From contig NZ_LNUA01000032.1 of the NCBI RefSeq assembly GCF_009764355.1, positions 620,001-684,000 of the forward strand: DNA of 64,000 bases, written 5' to 3'. Below are positions 27,996-36,768 of this stretch, piece after piece. A program made the position numbers and the translations under genes. The DNA is from Companilactobacillus bobalius. GTDB lineage: Bacteria > Bacillota > Bacilli > Lactobacillales > Lactobacillaceae. The notes beneath the pieces are model-generated. The model was not told where the DNA came from. It saw nothing but the letters and a program-made list of their open reading frames with translations, and did no database searches. Position 1 is the stretch's first letter, and every line of letters starts with the position of its first letter.

Positions 27996-28559
27996 ATGAC
28001 TAGAGACACAAATGGTAAAAATGTAACACGTATGCAATTACAAACCAGAATCTGGATCAAAGATGCACTCATGCAATTGTTGAAAGAATATTCATTTGAC
28101 GACATAACTGTCAAACAGATTGTTTTAACCGCTAAAATATCTCGACCAACCTTTTATCGTAATTATTCATCTAAGAAAGAGGTCCTTGATGATGCGATTA
28201 CCGATATTATGTTGGACTATAAAGAAAAGTTTAATCAAAAAAATATTACTGATCTGCATGGTTTATTAGTTTATTGTTTTCAATATTTCGGCAACAACCA
28301 CGACTATATCAGCATTATGGTAGGCGCTCATTTAACTGGTTATCTATCCGATAAACTGACTCGCCAATTTGCTGAAGGAATTCAGGACAATATTCGTACT
28401 TGGAGACAATGGCAGACACCACTTCAAAAACAAATTGGTATTCACTTTGCCTTCTATGGATTTCTAAATGTCATTATTTATTGGATTGCTACTGGATGTA
28501 AGGAAACACCTGAAGCCATGGCTGAACAAACGATTGAAATCATTAAAAATTTGGTCTAA
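27996..28559 (+). CDS. TetR-family regulator
   Basis: 187 residues from the ATG at 27996, with GGAAG eight bases before it; the earlier in-frame TTG falls in that site. HTH at about 20-60: FDDITVKQIVLTAKISRPTFYRNY, then SSKKEVLDDAI. The C-terminal half (QYFGNNHDYISIMVGAHLTGYL) fits the TetR_C_33-like ligand domain. Controls the divergent efflux pump, by position. A strong terminator follows. Confidence 0.85.
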   Translation: MTRDTNGKNVTRMQLQTRIWIKDALMQLLKEYSFDDITVKQIVLTAKISRPTFYRNYSSKKEVLDDAITDIMLDYKEKFNQKNITDLHGLLVYCFQYFGNNHDYISIMVGAHLTGYLSDKLTRQFAEGIQDNIRTWRQWQTPLQKQIGIHFAFYGFLNVIIYWIATGCKETPEAMAEQTIEIIKNLV

Positions 28560-28590
28560 AAAAGAGTGGCTATATTAGCCACTCTTTTTA
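28557..28590. terminator. Terminator between converging genes
   Basis: AAAGAGTGGCTA/TAGCCACTCTTT stem with a 4-base loop, A-run before and T-run after; can act in both directions. Confidence 0.85.
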
Positions 28591-28597
28591 CTTAATT

Positions 28598-29320
28598 CTA
28601 ATTATTATATTTCTGATTCAATTCATCAGTTAAATTCTTAATACTTTTAGCCATTTCGGGATTAGCCTTTAATTCCTTGGTAGCTTTCGGATTATTCAAG
28701 TGGTATTGCTTATCCTTAGAATCCTTAATCCAAAAATTAAATGCTGGCATATCTAAATCATAGGTATTTGTGTTCGCCAAATTGTTCTTCTTGATGGTCT
28801 TCATATAAACCGTTGGTTCAGTTTTTCCAATCGGCTTGATTCCACCAATTATTTTGGAACCAACTTTAGGAAGTGGTGCCTCGTTATATTGAACCAGAAT
28901 ATCATGATTTGCTTCTCGAGTTTGATTTTGATTCTTGTACCATCTGTTAGTTGTAGTAATTCCACCATTCATCACTAACACAATTTTCTTACCTTGAAGT
29001 GACTTCTTACCACTGATCACTTTATCAACGTAAACTGTTACCTTAGTGTAGGCACCATTATCAAGATTATCCATTTTGGACATATCGTAAACCGTTCCTT
29101 GAATAACTGACTTGTTAACTTTTTTCAATTGTTTCATTGTTTGGGCAATGTAGCCACGGTTATTCCCAATCTTGTCAGTTTTAACGACTTCTAAATCAGA
29201 AATCGTCTTGTGCCATTTACTGGCATTTTCTTTTATAGCAGCGTCTTCAGACGTATTACCACATGCAGCTAAAGGTAAAACAAATATTAAAGCTATTAAA
29301 GCAATCAGTATTTTTTTCAT
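28598..29320 (-). CDS. Secreted lipoprotein, unknown function
   Basis: 240 residues from the ATG at 29320. An upstream ATG (29332) would directly abut the AAGG site. Signal: MKKILIALIALIFVLPLAAC, lipobox LAAC at about residue 20. The mature part is soluble, with a beta-rich centre (GKKIVLVMNGGITTTNRW, then VQYNEAPLPKVG). This middle section resembles extracytoplasmic proteins that cover OB-like folds, but I do not recognise a family. Terminator shared with the convergent TetR gene. Confidence 0.7.
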   Translation of the reverse strand: MKKILIALIALIFVLPLAACGNTSEDAAIKENASKWHKTISDLEVVKTDKIGNNRGYIAQTMKQLKKVNKSVIQGTVYDMSKMDNLDNGAYTKVTVYVDKVISGKKSLQGKKIVLVMNGGITTTNRWYKNQNQTREANHDILVQYNEAPLPKVGSKIIGGIKPIGKTEPTVYMKTIKKNNLANTNTYDLDMPAFNFWIKDSKDKQYHLNNPKATKELKANPEMAKSIKNLTDELNQKYNN

Positions 29321-29405
29321 TTTATCATCCATCCTTGGGCGATATTATCTCATGTTCTACAAGGATAGAGTAGCTCGATTTCTTTATAAAAAGTTAACGA
29401 AGATA

Positions 29406-30227
29406 TTATATCAATTTATTTAAGATATTCAGAACACCTTCGTCATTATTGGAATCCGTAAAATGAGTGACTTGAGCTTTAACTGAGTCAACGGCATTAT
29501 CCATCGCATAACCATAAGGTGTCAATTTCAACATTGCCAAATCGTTTTCATTATCACCAAAAGTCATAATTTCATCATCAGCAATATCATATTTTTCTTG
29601 TAATTCGTGCAAACCGGCCGCTTTATTAACTGTACTCTCACTAATTAGTTCAGTATTATAACCAGACGTTTGACTCGATAATTCTGCTGGTAATGATTGA
29701 CGAAGATTATTCATTGCAACATCAAAATCTACATGTTCATCGAAAGTTATACCGATACTAGTGATTTGATCTTGCAAGCGTTGTGGTGTCACTGTTGCCA
29801 AATCAGTAACTCGCTTTAAATGATTATAGTAATGATACGTTAAATCGTAAATTGGTTGAGAAATTGACTGATCTACATAAGCAGATTTCACACCAACTAC
29901 TAAGTGTTCAACGATATCCTTCTTATCAAATTGCTGATTAATGACATTCAAAGTAGCCGTTACTGCCTCTTCTGGCATAGCACGAATTAAAAGTGGTTGA
30001 TTGTTACTATAAACGGCTGCTCCATTTTGGGAAACAAAATCCATTTCATCTTTAAACTCCGCAAACTGATCCTGCAGACGTTGATATTGCGAACCACTGG
30101 CAGCTACTACCCGAATATCTTTGGCACGTAACTGCTCCAATATTTCACTGAAACGTTGATGATTATACGTATTCTTATCGTTTAAAAAGGTTCCATCCAT
30201 ATCGAATGCTACTAATTTGATTGCCAT
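29406..30227 (-). CDS. HAD-superfamily Cof-type phosphatase
   Basis: 273 residues. Motif I AFDMDGTFLND at residues 7-17, motif II VAASGSQY, motif IV TFGDNENDLAMLKLTPYGYAM. The C2 cap spans about 85-195. Third Cof-type phosphatase in the window; sequence similarity to the others is only at the motifs. AAGGTAGAG upstream supports the start. Substrate unknown. Confidence 0.85.
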   Translation of the reverse strand: MAIKLVAFDMDGTFLNDKNTYNHQRFSEILEQLRAKDIRVVAASGSQYQRLQDQFAEFKDEMDFVSQNGAAVYSNNQPLLIRAMPEEAVTATLNVINQQFDKKDIVEHLVVGVKSAYVDQSISQPIYDLTYHYYNHLKRVTDLATVTPQRLQDQITSIGITFDEHVDFDVAMNNLRQSLPAELSSQTSGYNTELISESTVNKAAGLHELQEKYDIADDEIMTFGDNENDLAMLKLTPYGYAMDNAVDSVKAQVTHFTDSNNDEGVLNILNKLI

Positions 30228-30280
30228 AATTTCTCTACCTTACTGTAAAAATCATCTTTCCATGATATCACAAATTAAAT

Positions 30281-30335
30281 AACCCTCAAACGATTTACAA
30301 ATTTTTCAATCCGTATAACGTTTGAGGGCTTTATT
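30281..30335 (-). terminator. Terminator of the aldo/keto reductase gene
   Basis: Arms CCCTCAAACG (30283-30292) and CGTTTGAGGG (30319-30328), perfect 10 bp, then T-rich on either side; with a 26-base loop. Confidence 0.65.
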
Positions 30336-30355
30336 AATTTAGATATTTTTTTGTT

Positions 30356-31165
30356 TTAGTTATCGTAGTTAAGATGTTCATCTTTATTTAAACCATTGAT
30401 AGCCTTAATTTCATCAGCTGTAAGTTCAAAATCAAAGATGTCAAAGTTTTCCTTTACACGACTAACCTTTGATGACTTAGGGAAAATAACATAGCCAGTA
30501 TCAATGTGCCAACGTAAAACAACTTGAGCAGCTGTCTTATTGTGCGCCTTAGCAATCTTATTGATTGTTGGATCTTCAAGAATAAAGTGACCATGTCCAA
30601 TTGGTGAGTAACCTTCGTTAACAATATCATTGTCTTCGTCAAATTTACCCAATTCAACTTGTGTCTTGTAAGGGTGACGTTCAATTTGGTTAACCATAGG
30701 TTTAACTTTTGCCATTGCAAAGACTTCTTTAAGTTGTTTCTCAGAGAAGTTTGATACACCGATAGCTTTAACTTTACCTTGATCATACAGTGTTTCCAAA
30801 GCTTTCCAAGTATCCAATGTCAAATTGAAGTCCTCTTCATTTGGCCAGTGAATCAAGTAAAGATCTAGATAATCCATTTGCAAGTCTTTAAGTGTTTGTT
30901 CAAAAGCAGCCAATGTCTTGTCATAGCCTTGATCAGCATTCCAAACCTTTGATGTGATGAAAAGATCCTCTCTCTTAACGCCAGCATCCTTAAAGGCTTT
31001 ACTAATAGCAGCTTCATTGCCGTAAATATGAGCACAGTCAAAATGACGGTAACCAGCATCCAAAGCACCTTGGATAGCAGCTGGAATATCAGCATTATCA
31101 ATACGATAAGTTCCGAATCCTAACATAGGGATAGAAACTCCATTACTTAATGTTTTAAATTGCAT
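30356..31165 (-). CDS. Aldo/keto reductase
   Basis: 269 residues, a TIM barrel of the AKR5 type. Tetrad residues: Asp in FDCAHIYGNE (Tyr follows in IYGNE), Lys in FITSKVWNAD, His in YLIHWPNE. The C-terminal phosphate-binding loop FPKSSKVSRVKENFDIF marks NADPH specificity. Reduces aldehydes or ketones such as methylglyoxal or 2,5-diketo-D-gluconate type substrates. GGAGG six or seven bases upstream. Monocistronic. Confidence 0.9.
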   Translation of the reverse strand: MQFKTLSNGVSIPMLGFGTYRIDNADIPAAIQGALDAGYRHFDCAHIYGNEAAISKAFKDAGVKREDLFITSKVWNADQGYDKTLAAFEQTLKDLQMDYLDLYLIHWPNEEDFNLTLDTWKALETLYDQGKVKAIGVSNFSEKQLKEVFAMAKVKPMVNQIERHPYKTQVELGKFDEDNDIVNEGYSPIGHGHFILEDPTINKIAKAHNKTAAQVVLRWHIDTGYVIFPKSSKVSRVKENFDIFDFELTADEIKAINGLNKDEHLNYDN

Positions 31166-31252
31166 ATTAAATTCCTCCTACCTTTAATTAAACTACACTT
31201 ATATACGCTTTTTCAAAGATACTAACTTATCCATTCATATTTTTACATCAAT

Positions 31253-31897
31253 TTACTTATTATTAACTGCACTGTCTCTAACATCATTACCATTTACGAT
31301 AGCTTTTAAAATGTAATAGATGCCCATAGCCAAAAAGAATAAGAAAAAGACAGATCGTAACAAAGCAAATGGCGTCTCAAATAAAAAGGCTCTCCAAAAT
31401 ACGCTTCCTTGCATATTCCACAAACCTGGTGTCAAATACCAGCTTTTGAAGTCAAATAGATTTTTCCAATTGAAATATCCTGCTTGTATAAGAACAAAAA
31501 AATCAGTGAAAAATAAAATTGCATAAGTTATCGCAAAATTTGTGAATCGTTTTCGGGGCAAATTTTTAGATTCTGAATCTGAAAAAATATCTCTCGGTGA
31601 TTGAGCATCCTTTTGTTGAAAATACTGTGCCCCACCATGACGACTTCCATACACCAACTTCCAGCCACTATCTGAAAACATTGTTACGTAATCTAAATAC
31701 TTACCGGTGCTCATATTTTCATTGTGAAAGTCGATACGCGTATACGGATTAAAATCAGCTTTTGAATTTAACTTTTCAAATGTATAAATGTGTAAAAAGG
31801 GATTGACCTTAACTAAACGATAGCCTGTCTCCTGAACTAAATTAATCCATTTTTCTTCTGTATTTAAAGATAGAAATAATTTAAATCTTTTCATCAT
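31253..31897 (-). CDS. DUF2812 membrane protein
   Basis: 214 residues. The soluble N-terminal part (EEKWINLVQETGYRLVKVNPFLHIYTFEK, within about 15-45) and the section SGWKLVYGSRHGGAQYFQ are the DUF2812 signature. Two helices follow (about 125-145 and 180-203). In Firmicutes, DUF2812 proteins are almost always encoded directly after a PadR regulator, as here (9-base gap), which points to a two-gene autoregulated unit. Activity unknown. Confidence 0.8.
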   Translation of the reverse strand: MMKRFKLFLSLNTEEKWINLVQETGYRLVKVNPFLHIYTFEKLNSKADFNPYTRIDFHNENMSTGKYLDYVTMFSDSGWKLVYGSRHGGAQYFQQKDAQSPRDIFSDSESKNLPRKRFTNFAITYAILFFTDFFVLIQAGYFNWKNLFDFKSWYLTPGLWNMQGSVFWRAFLFETPFALLRSVFFLFFLAMGIYYILKAIVNGNDVRDSAVNNK

Positions 31898-31906
31898 AAT
31901 TGACCT

Positions 31907-32215
31907 CTAATATCCAAATTTATTTGCTACTTTAACCAGTTGTTGCATTCTTTGTGTTTCCAATTCCAAAATATTCTTGCCATCTTCAGTTATTTGATAG
32001 ACCCGACGACGTTTGTCCTGACTAGGAACTTCTTTAATCCATCGTAGTTTTAACAAATTCTCAATGGCTCCATACATAGTTCCGGCAGCTATTTTGACAT
32101 CCCCATTACTCAGTCGATCAATCTCTTGAATTGCCCCATATCCATGCAGTGGTTGATTCAAGACTAAGAGAATGTAATAAACTGTTTCAGTTAAGGGTAA
32201 GTTTTTATTTCTCAT
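31907..32215 (-). CDS. PadR-family regulator
   Basis: 102 residues: the minimal PadR winged helix (LVLNQPLHGYGAIQEIDRL, TMYGAIENLLKLRWIKEVP, YQITEDGKNILELE) with a short C-terminal helix. AGGAG lies upstream, and the sequence after it, CTTCTCCT, could fold back on it. Represses its own operon with the DUF2812 partner, by family precedent; a 21-bp palindrome lies in the promoter. Confidence 0.9.
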   Translation of the reverse strand: MRNKNLPLTETVYYILLVLNQPLHGYGAIQEIDRLSNGDVKIAAGTMYGAIENLLKLRWIKEVPSQDKRRRVYQITEDGKNILELETQRMQQLVKVANKFGY

Positions 32216-32262
32216 AGGAGAAGCTCCTTTTAATATACAGTTCAGCTTTATATTTTTAAGCT

Positions 32263-32283
32263 ATATACAGTGTAACTGTATAT
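32263..32283 (-). promoter_or_regulatory. 21-bp palindrome, probable PadR operator
   Basis: Perfect 9-bp arms ATATACAGT and ACTGTATAT around GTA. A further half-site ATATACAGTT at 32233-32242 lies next to the ribosome site, so three half-sites cover the promoter region of the PadR/DUF2812 pair. Confidence 0.6.
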
Positions 32284-32314
32284 TCGATTTATGGCAACAA
32301 AAAACCACATTTTT

Positions 32315-32803
32315 TCAAATGTGGTCTAAATAATTATTGGCTTCGGCACGTGACTTAAAAATAACCACGTTTACCTTATCTTTATACTTATTGATTGACG
32401 TATAAATTTGTGGCAATTCATCTTGAGCAAAATTTTCAATAAATTGCTTGAATTCAGGATCAAAACTAGTCTCTGTCCAAGGCAAATCCTCACGAGTTTT
32501 ACCAACACGAGATTCGGCCCCAGCCAAACAAACGTCAACTGGATAATCCAAAAGAAAAACGGTATCGCAATATTTTAAACGCTCTTCAATCGTACGTTGA
32601 TAATTTCCATCAATAATCCAACTATCCTTTTGTAGAATCTGTCGCAAAGTCGCATCAAATTCAACTTTAGTATGCGTTGTTTGATCTGACTTATGCCACA
32701 ACATATCTAAATAATATAATGGCAATCCAATTCTATCACGTAATTTTCTTGCAAAAGTACTCTTACCAGCACCCGGACTACCAATGACGATTGCTCTCAA
32801 CAT
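32315..32803 (-). CDS. P-loop kinase-like protein (DNA topology modulation FlaR / adenylate kinase-like)
   Basis: 162 residues. Walker A GSPGAGKSTFARKL at residues 8-21, then the family hallmark LPLYYLDMLWHK and WIIDGNYQRTIEERL, and DTVFLLDYPVDVCLAG. These belong to the small FlaR-like AAA group related to shikimate and adenylate kinases; a true substrate is unknown. It follows the ABC permease by 12 bases and may be its operon's last gene. Confidence 0.8.
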   Translation of the reverse strand: MLRAIVIGSPGAGKSTFARKLRDRIGLPLYYLDMLWHKSDQTTHTKVEFDATLRQILQKDSWIIDGNYQRTIEERLKYCDTVFLLDYPVDVCLAGAESRVGKTREDLPWTETSFDPEFKQFIENFAQDELPQIYTSINKYKDKVNVVIFKSRAEANNYLDHI

Positions 32804-32815
32804 TAGTTTTACTTC

Positions 32816-34393
32816 CTATTCAAATTTTTGCCAAAATTTCTGACGATAATGCTCTACCACTATAAATGATAAAGCAATTATTAGAAGGGCCGCTGTCCCA
32901 TTAACTATAAATGTCGGTTTACCAGTACCGATTAAAAAACTATAAAGTATTATGATACCAACACTAAGAATCATGACGATTAACATCTTCAAAACAATTG
33001 CCATATTTCCGCCACCACGATTAAATAACTCTGTAACATTAGTCCAATTTGTTATACGCAAACGATAATCACGACTAAAATAGTACAAACTTACCAAATA
33101 AGTTCCCCAAATAGTACTGAGAATCATAGATAAGGACAAATAAAGATTCAATTTCCACACAATAATCATCACTATGATCAATGCCAGATTAATTATTATT
33201 TGGAAAATAAACCCTAAAAGAAATTTACGTTTTAAATACTGTTTCATTGATATTGGCAATGAACTGACAAATTCTAAGCTACCTCGATCTAAAGAAATTA
33301 TATTAGCAACCACTGTCGTCGAATTAGTTGTAAAAGCACTAAAAGCTAATCCACCAACGAAGAAAACTCCCACCCATTTCAAAGGTAAATCATTAGGGAT
33401 TTGTGTGAATGCAAAACTGATAATAAAAATCAAAGGTAGTGCAACTGAATTAACAAGTACCTGTAATAACATATTTGATTCTTTCAATACTTGACGATTA
33501 TAAGCATCCAAAATAGCATTAAGATTCTTTCGCTCAACGTGCTTACGTTTACCAGAAGCAGACAACATCTGTGAATTAATACTTGTCAATTGACTACCTA
33601 AATGAGGTAAGATAGAACGTTTCAAAATAAAACCTAGAATCAGCAACACAATGATCAATCCCGCCCAGTTCAACAGGCTTATTACTGACATTGGTTCTAC
33701 AAAAGTTTTGAAAAGTGGCAATATGATTGGATTGATAGCTTGATGCTTCCCTGCCATGTAATCACTATTATTCACCAAAAGGATTCCGGCCATAGCAATT
33801 ACTAAAGTAACAGCCATTAAACCGTTCATAACCATTTTTTGATGTTTACGGAAGATCTTAGTTTTAGTTAAGGCAAAGACAATAATCGCACAAGCAAACA
33901 AAATTATTGTCAAAATAATACAAAAAGCTATTACGGATAACAAAAGTGCTATTGGAATCATAACTCCAGCATGCCATGCCGTTGAAAAAAAGGCTATGAA
34001 TAATGGAAAAACAAACGGTATAACATTCATGGCAACTACGGTCACCTTGCTGAGAAAGATCTCTTTTTGTTTAAAAGGTAATGGCAAATAATTGTTTAAG
34101 TCTTTACCAGCAAAGAAAACACTGTATATACCGGAAATACTTTGAGAAATAGCTAGCAGAACAAATAAAACGACATAATAAGTGAACATATCAGGATATT
34201 CAACTAAATTAATTGGTAACATTACCGTTCCGTAAATAAGGAAAAATATCAGTCCATTAAGCAAAAATTGCATCTTCAATTTATTTGTTAACTCAACACC
34301 ACTCTTACCTTTCCTACGCAAACGGTCGGTTACTTGAGGATTCAATAGTCTCAAGTTAACAGCCAACAGATTCTTGAATTGATCCTTATTCAT
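32816..34393 (-). CDS. ABC transporter permease (about 12 helices)
   Basis: 525 residues from the ATG at 34393 (GAAGGTGA six bases upstream), overlapping the preceding ATPase gene by eight bases. Hydrophobic helices are spread over the whole length with a soluble basic section at about 280-310 (SASGKRKHVERKN). Size and pattern fit the YthQ-like permease group that pairs with one soluble ATPase. Substrate unknown. The overlap shows translational coupling with the ATPase at 34386-35150. Confidence 0.8.
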   Translation of the reverse strand: MNKDQFKNLLAVNLRLLNPQVTDRLRRKGKSGVELTNKLKMQFLLNGLIFFLIYGTVMLPINLVEYPDMFTYYVVLFVLLAISQSISGIYSVFFAGKDLNNYLPLPFKQKEIFLSKVTVVAMNVIPFVFPLFIAFFSTAWHAGVMIPIALLLSVIAFCIILTIILFACAIIVFALTKTKIFRKHQKMVMNGLMAVTLVIAMAGILLVNNSDYMAGKHQAINPIILPLFKTFVEPMSVISLLNWAGLIIVLLILGFILKRSILPHLGSQLTSINSQMLSASGKRKHVERKNLNAILDAYNRQVLKESNMLLQVLVNSVALPLIFIISFAFTQIPNDLPLKWVGVFFVGGLAFSAFTTNSTTVVANIISLDRGSLEFVSSLPISMKQYLKRKFLLGFIFQIIINLALIIVMIIVWKLNLYLSLSMILSTIWGTYLVSLYYFSRDYRLRITNWTNVTELFNRGGGNMAIVLKMLIVMILSVGIIILYSFLIGTGKPTFIVNGTAALLIIALSFIVVEHYRQKFWQKFE

Positions 34394-35150
34394 GGGAATC
34401 ACCTTCAATATCATCAACTAAGCCATCACCATTTTGGCGACCTGCCATTTTCAAGTAGATTTCTTCAAGTGACTCATCGTTATTCTGATCCAAAAGATTT
34501 TGTACTGAACCGTTATAGATCAAAACACCTTTTTTCAGAATTGCTAACTCATCACACAATTGTTGAGCTGTATCTAAATTATGAGTTGAAAAGATAACTG
34601 TTTTACCTTTAGCCGCATGTTTTTTCATCAATTGCTTTAAATCATAAGCTGCCTGAGGGTCTAATCCTTGCATTGGTTCATCTAGAATCCAAACATCCGG
34701 ATCAGGCAACAAAGCTCCAATTATAATTGTCTTTTGACGCATACCGGGAAAAAACCTCGTCATTGTTTCATCAACGTGCTCAGACATATTAAATAAAGTT
34801 ACTAATTCTTGGCGTCTCTGTTGTACATCAGCTACCGACAAATTATAAGCTGACGTTAAAAGGTCCCAATATTCCGCTGCTGTTAGTTGCAAGAAAATAT
34901 CCGGGGTATCAGGAACATAGGCAATTTTCTCTTTGATTTCTTGACGATGCTCTTGTAAATCTAGACCGTCAACTTTGATAGAACCACTAGTTGGTTCAAT
35001 AATGCTGACTAAATTTTTGATTGTGGTCGATTTACCAGCACCATTGTGACCTAGAAATCCAAAAATTTCTCCTGATTTAATTTTGAGATTCAAATGCTGC
35101 AAAGCCTTCTTATCTCCATAATTTTTACTTAAATCCTCAATTTCAATCAT
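34386..35150 (-). CDS. ABC transporter ATP-binding protein
   Basis: 254 residues. Walker A GHNGAGKST at about 34-42, Q-loop PDTPD, degenerate signature FPGMRQKTII, Walker B VWILDEPMQGLDPQAA and the H-loop FSTHN. The signature motif (PGMRQ in place of LSGGQ) is typical of the YthP/NodI-like exporter group. Partner permease is encoded next, overlapping. No riboswitch or attenuator is evident upstream. Confidence 0.9.
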   Translation of the reverse strand: MIEIEDLSKNYGDKKALQHLNLKIKSGEIFGFLGHNGAGKSTTIKNLVSIIEPTSGSIKVDGLDLQEHRQEIKEKIAYVPDTPDIFLQLTAAEYWDLLTSAYNLSVADVQQRRQELVTLFNMSEHVDETMTRFFPGMRQKTIIIGALLPDPDVWILDEPMQGLDPQAAYDLKQLMKKHAAKGKTVIFSTHNLDTAQQLCDELAILKKGVLIYNGSVQNLLDQNNDESLEEIYLKMAGRQNGDGLVDDIEGDSHE

Positions 35151-35350
35151 TAATTAATCTCCCGTCGAGTAATCTCTTGATTCAATAAGTATAACAATTC
35201 CCGTTTTTTCAATATAGACAATTAGTAATTTATTCTTTGAAAAATTTATCAATATAAATTGACAAGAATTATCTTTTCCTGTATTGCATTATTCATCCAA
35301 TACAATTAACAAAAAATCATAGGACAATTAAATCGTTCTATGATTTCTAT

Positions 35351-35920
35351 TTAGTTCTCTTGTCTCACTAGTGCAACATCTTGGTGAGTTTCTTTTTCAA
35401 CTATTTCAATCATTTCCGCAATATCGGACGTATCGGAAACAGAACTGGATAAATCTAGATTAATTTCATATCCATTCTTTAGTTTTACTGTCAGATAATA
35501 GTCAGATGGGAAACGGTCCAAAACAGTATCCGGACTATAAGCAAAAAGAGCACCACTTTCCTTTACCATTGATGGTGCCTTAATTCCTGCTGTTGCCACT
35601 AATTTAACGGCTTCAATTTCAGAGTAATTAATAAGACTTTCTTTAGTCTTCTTGGGTACGAGTATTGCCTTTACTTTTTGCCCGGTGCTAGAGAGATCAC
35701 TGTATCTAATACTTTGTTTATCAACTTCCCAATATCCATAATTCTTAGTTAAGTTCAGAGTACAAATCATGATCATCACTACTAAAGACAAAATTCCCTA
35801 CAGAAGACTGATTGATACATTATTGAACATCAAAAAAATTGCATAGCCGATAATGATACTTGATGCTAAACAACTCAGTAATGGTACGTAATTAATTTTC
35901 TTACCAAAACTAACTTCCAA
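35351..35920 (-). pseudogene. Two-helix membrane protein interrupted by an in-frame TAG
   Basis: The frame opens with EVSFGKKINYVPLL and meets TAG at 35800-35798 inside the second hydrophobic helix, then continues without a break to a TAA at 35351. The whole parallels the intact protein at 59512-60087 (SFGHKINYLPLM.. and VDLDLSS near the C-terminus). The start is uncertain: two ATGs (35929, 35926) abut AAGGGG, while the TTG at 35920 has proper spacing and matches the relative's start. Function unknown. Confidence 0.75.
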
Positions 35921-35959
35921 AACCATCATCCCCTTTTAAACTAAGTATAGTTCTTTCGA

Positions 35960-35971
35960 GTAAGCGTTTAC
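35960..35971. promoter_or_regulatory. Palindromic site GTAAGCGTTTAC
   Basis: cre-like palindrome with one central mismatch pair, upstream of the broken membrane-protein gene. The intact relative has a similar site at 60111-60128. Confidence 0.4.
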
Positions 35972-35985
35972 TGTAAATTTATAAA

Positions 35986-36022
35986 AAAACTTCAGTTGAT
36001 CAAAAAAGATCAACTGAAGTTT
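35986..36022 (-). terminator. Terminator of the two-component operon
   Basis: Perfect 15-bp stem (arms 35987-36001 and 36008-36022, core CTTCAGTTGATC) with 6-base loop and a T-run on the minus strand. Confidence 0.9.
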
Positions 36023-36768
36023 TATTTTTTTAATTTAACTAGAGTTCTGGTGCCTAACACCGAACAGAGAACCTTTTCACCGTCTATCATGGTAGCCTCA
36101 CGTGTATGTTTATTGACTGATTCAACATTATCAACGTTAACCACATAAGATTTATGACATCTAAAGAAGGACTCATTCTCATCTTCAATTCTTTTAATCG
36201 TACTGTAAAATTCAAATTGTCCATCTTTCAAGTGAACAATTACTTTATGTGGTACAGGCGAACTTTCAAAGAACAAAATATCACTGACTTTAATTGATCG
36301 AACTAGTTCACCGGTTTTAATTTGATAGTATTCCTCACTATCTGAAGCACTTTCTTCAAATTGCCTATTGCAAAGATCAATATCCTCAATAATTCGACCT
36401 TGAATTTTTTCTGGATAATCTTTTAGAATAAAGTCCAATGCTTCAATTTGATACTTAAAGGTTAAAAATACCATTTCTGAATGATTCGTGATAAAGACAA
36501 TTTTACCTTCAAAATCGATTTTTCTAATTTCTGCAGCTAATTCAATGCCGTTGATTTTATTCTCACCTAAGTCGATATCAATGAAATACAATCCTTTATC
36601 AATCTCATTATTATTTAAATAATCCAAGATTTCATTAGGATCATCTGTCGCGATTCTAACTCTCATATCAAGATCCTCTATTAGAAGATAATTCTTAATA
36701 TATTCAACGACTTGACTCAATTGTTTTGGATCGTCTTCACAGACATAGATATCAATCACTGGCATCAT
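36022..36768 (-). CDS. LytTR response regulator (AgrA-like)
   Basis: 248 residues. Receiver domain 1-125 with acidic pair CEDD and phosphoacceptor Asp in YFIDIDLG; LytTR DNA-binding domain 145-248 (ILFFESSPVPHKVIVHLKD, FFRCHKSYVVNVDNV). Overlaps the kinase gene by four bases (ATGA), so the two are translated together. In lactobacilli such pairs control bacteriocin or adhesion genes in response to a secreted peptide. Confidence 0.9.
   Translation of the reverse strand: MMPVIDIYVCEDDPKQLSQVVEYIKNYLLIEDLDMRVRIATDDPNEILDYLNNNEIDKGLYFIDIDLGENKINGIELAAEIRKIDFEGKIVFITNHSEMVFLTFKYQIEALDFILKDYPEKIQGRIIEDIDLCNRQFEESASDSEEYYQIKTGELVRSIKVSDILFFESSPVPHKVIVHLKDGQFEFYSTIKRIEDENESFFRCHKSYVVNVDNVESVNKHTREATMIDGEKVLCSVLGTRTLVKLKK

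Noticed and set aside
29172..29423. Plus-strand ORF opposite the lipoprotein start
   Set aside because: Overlaps the signal peptide of the 28598 gene and has no ribosome site.
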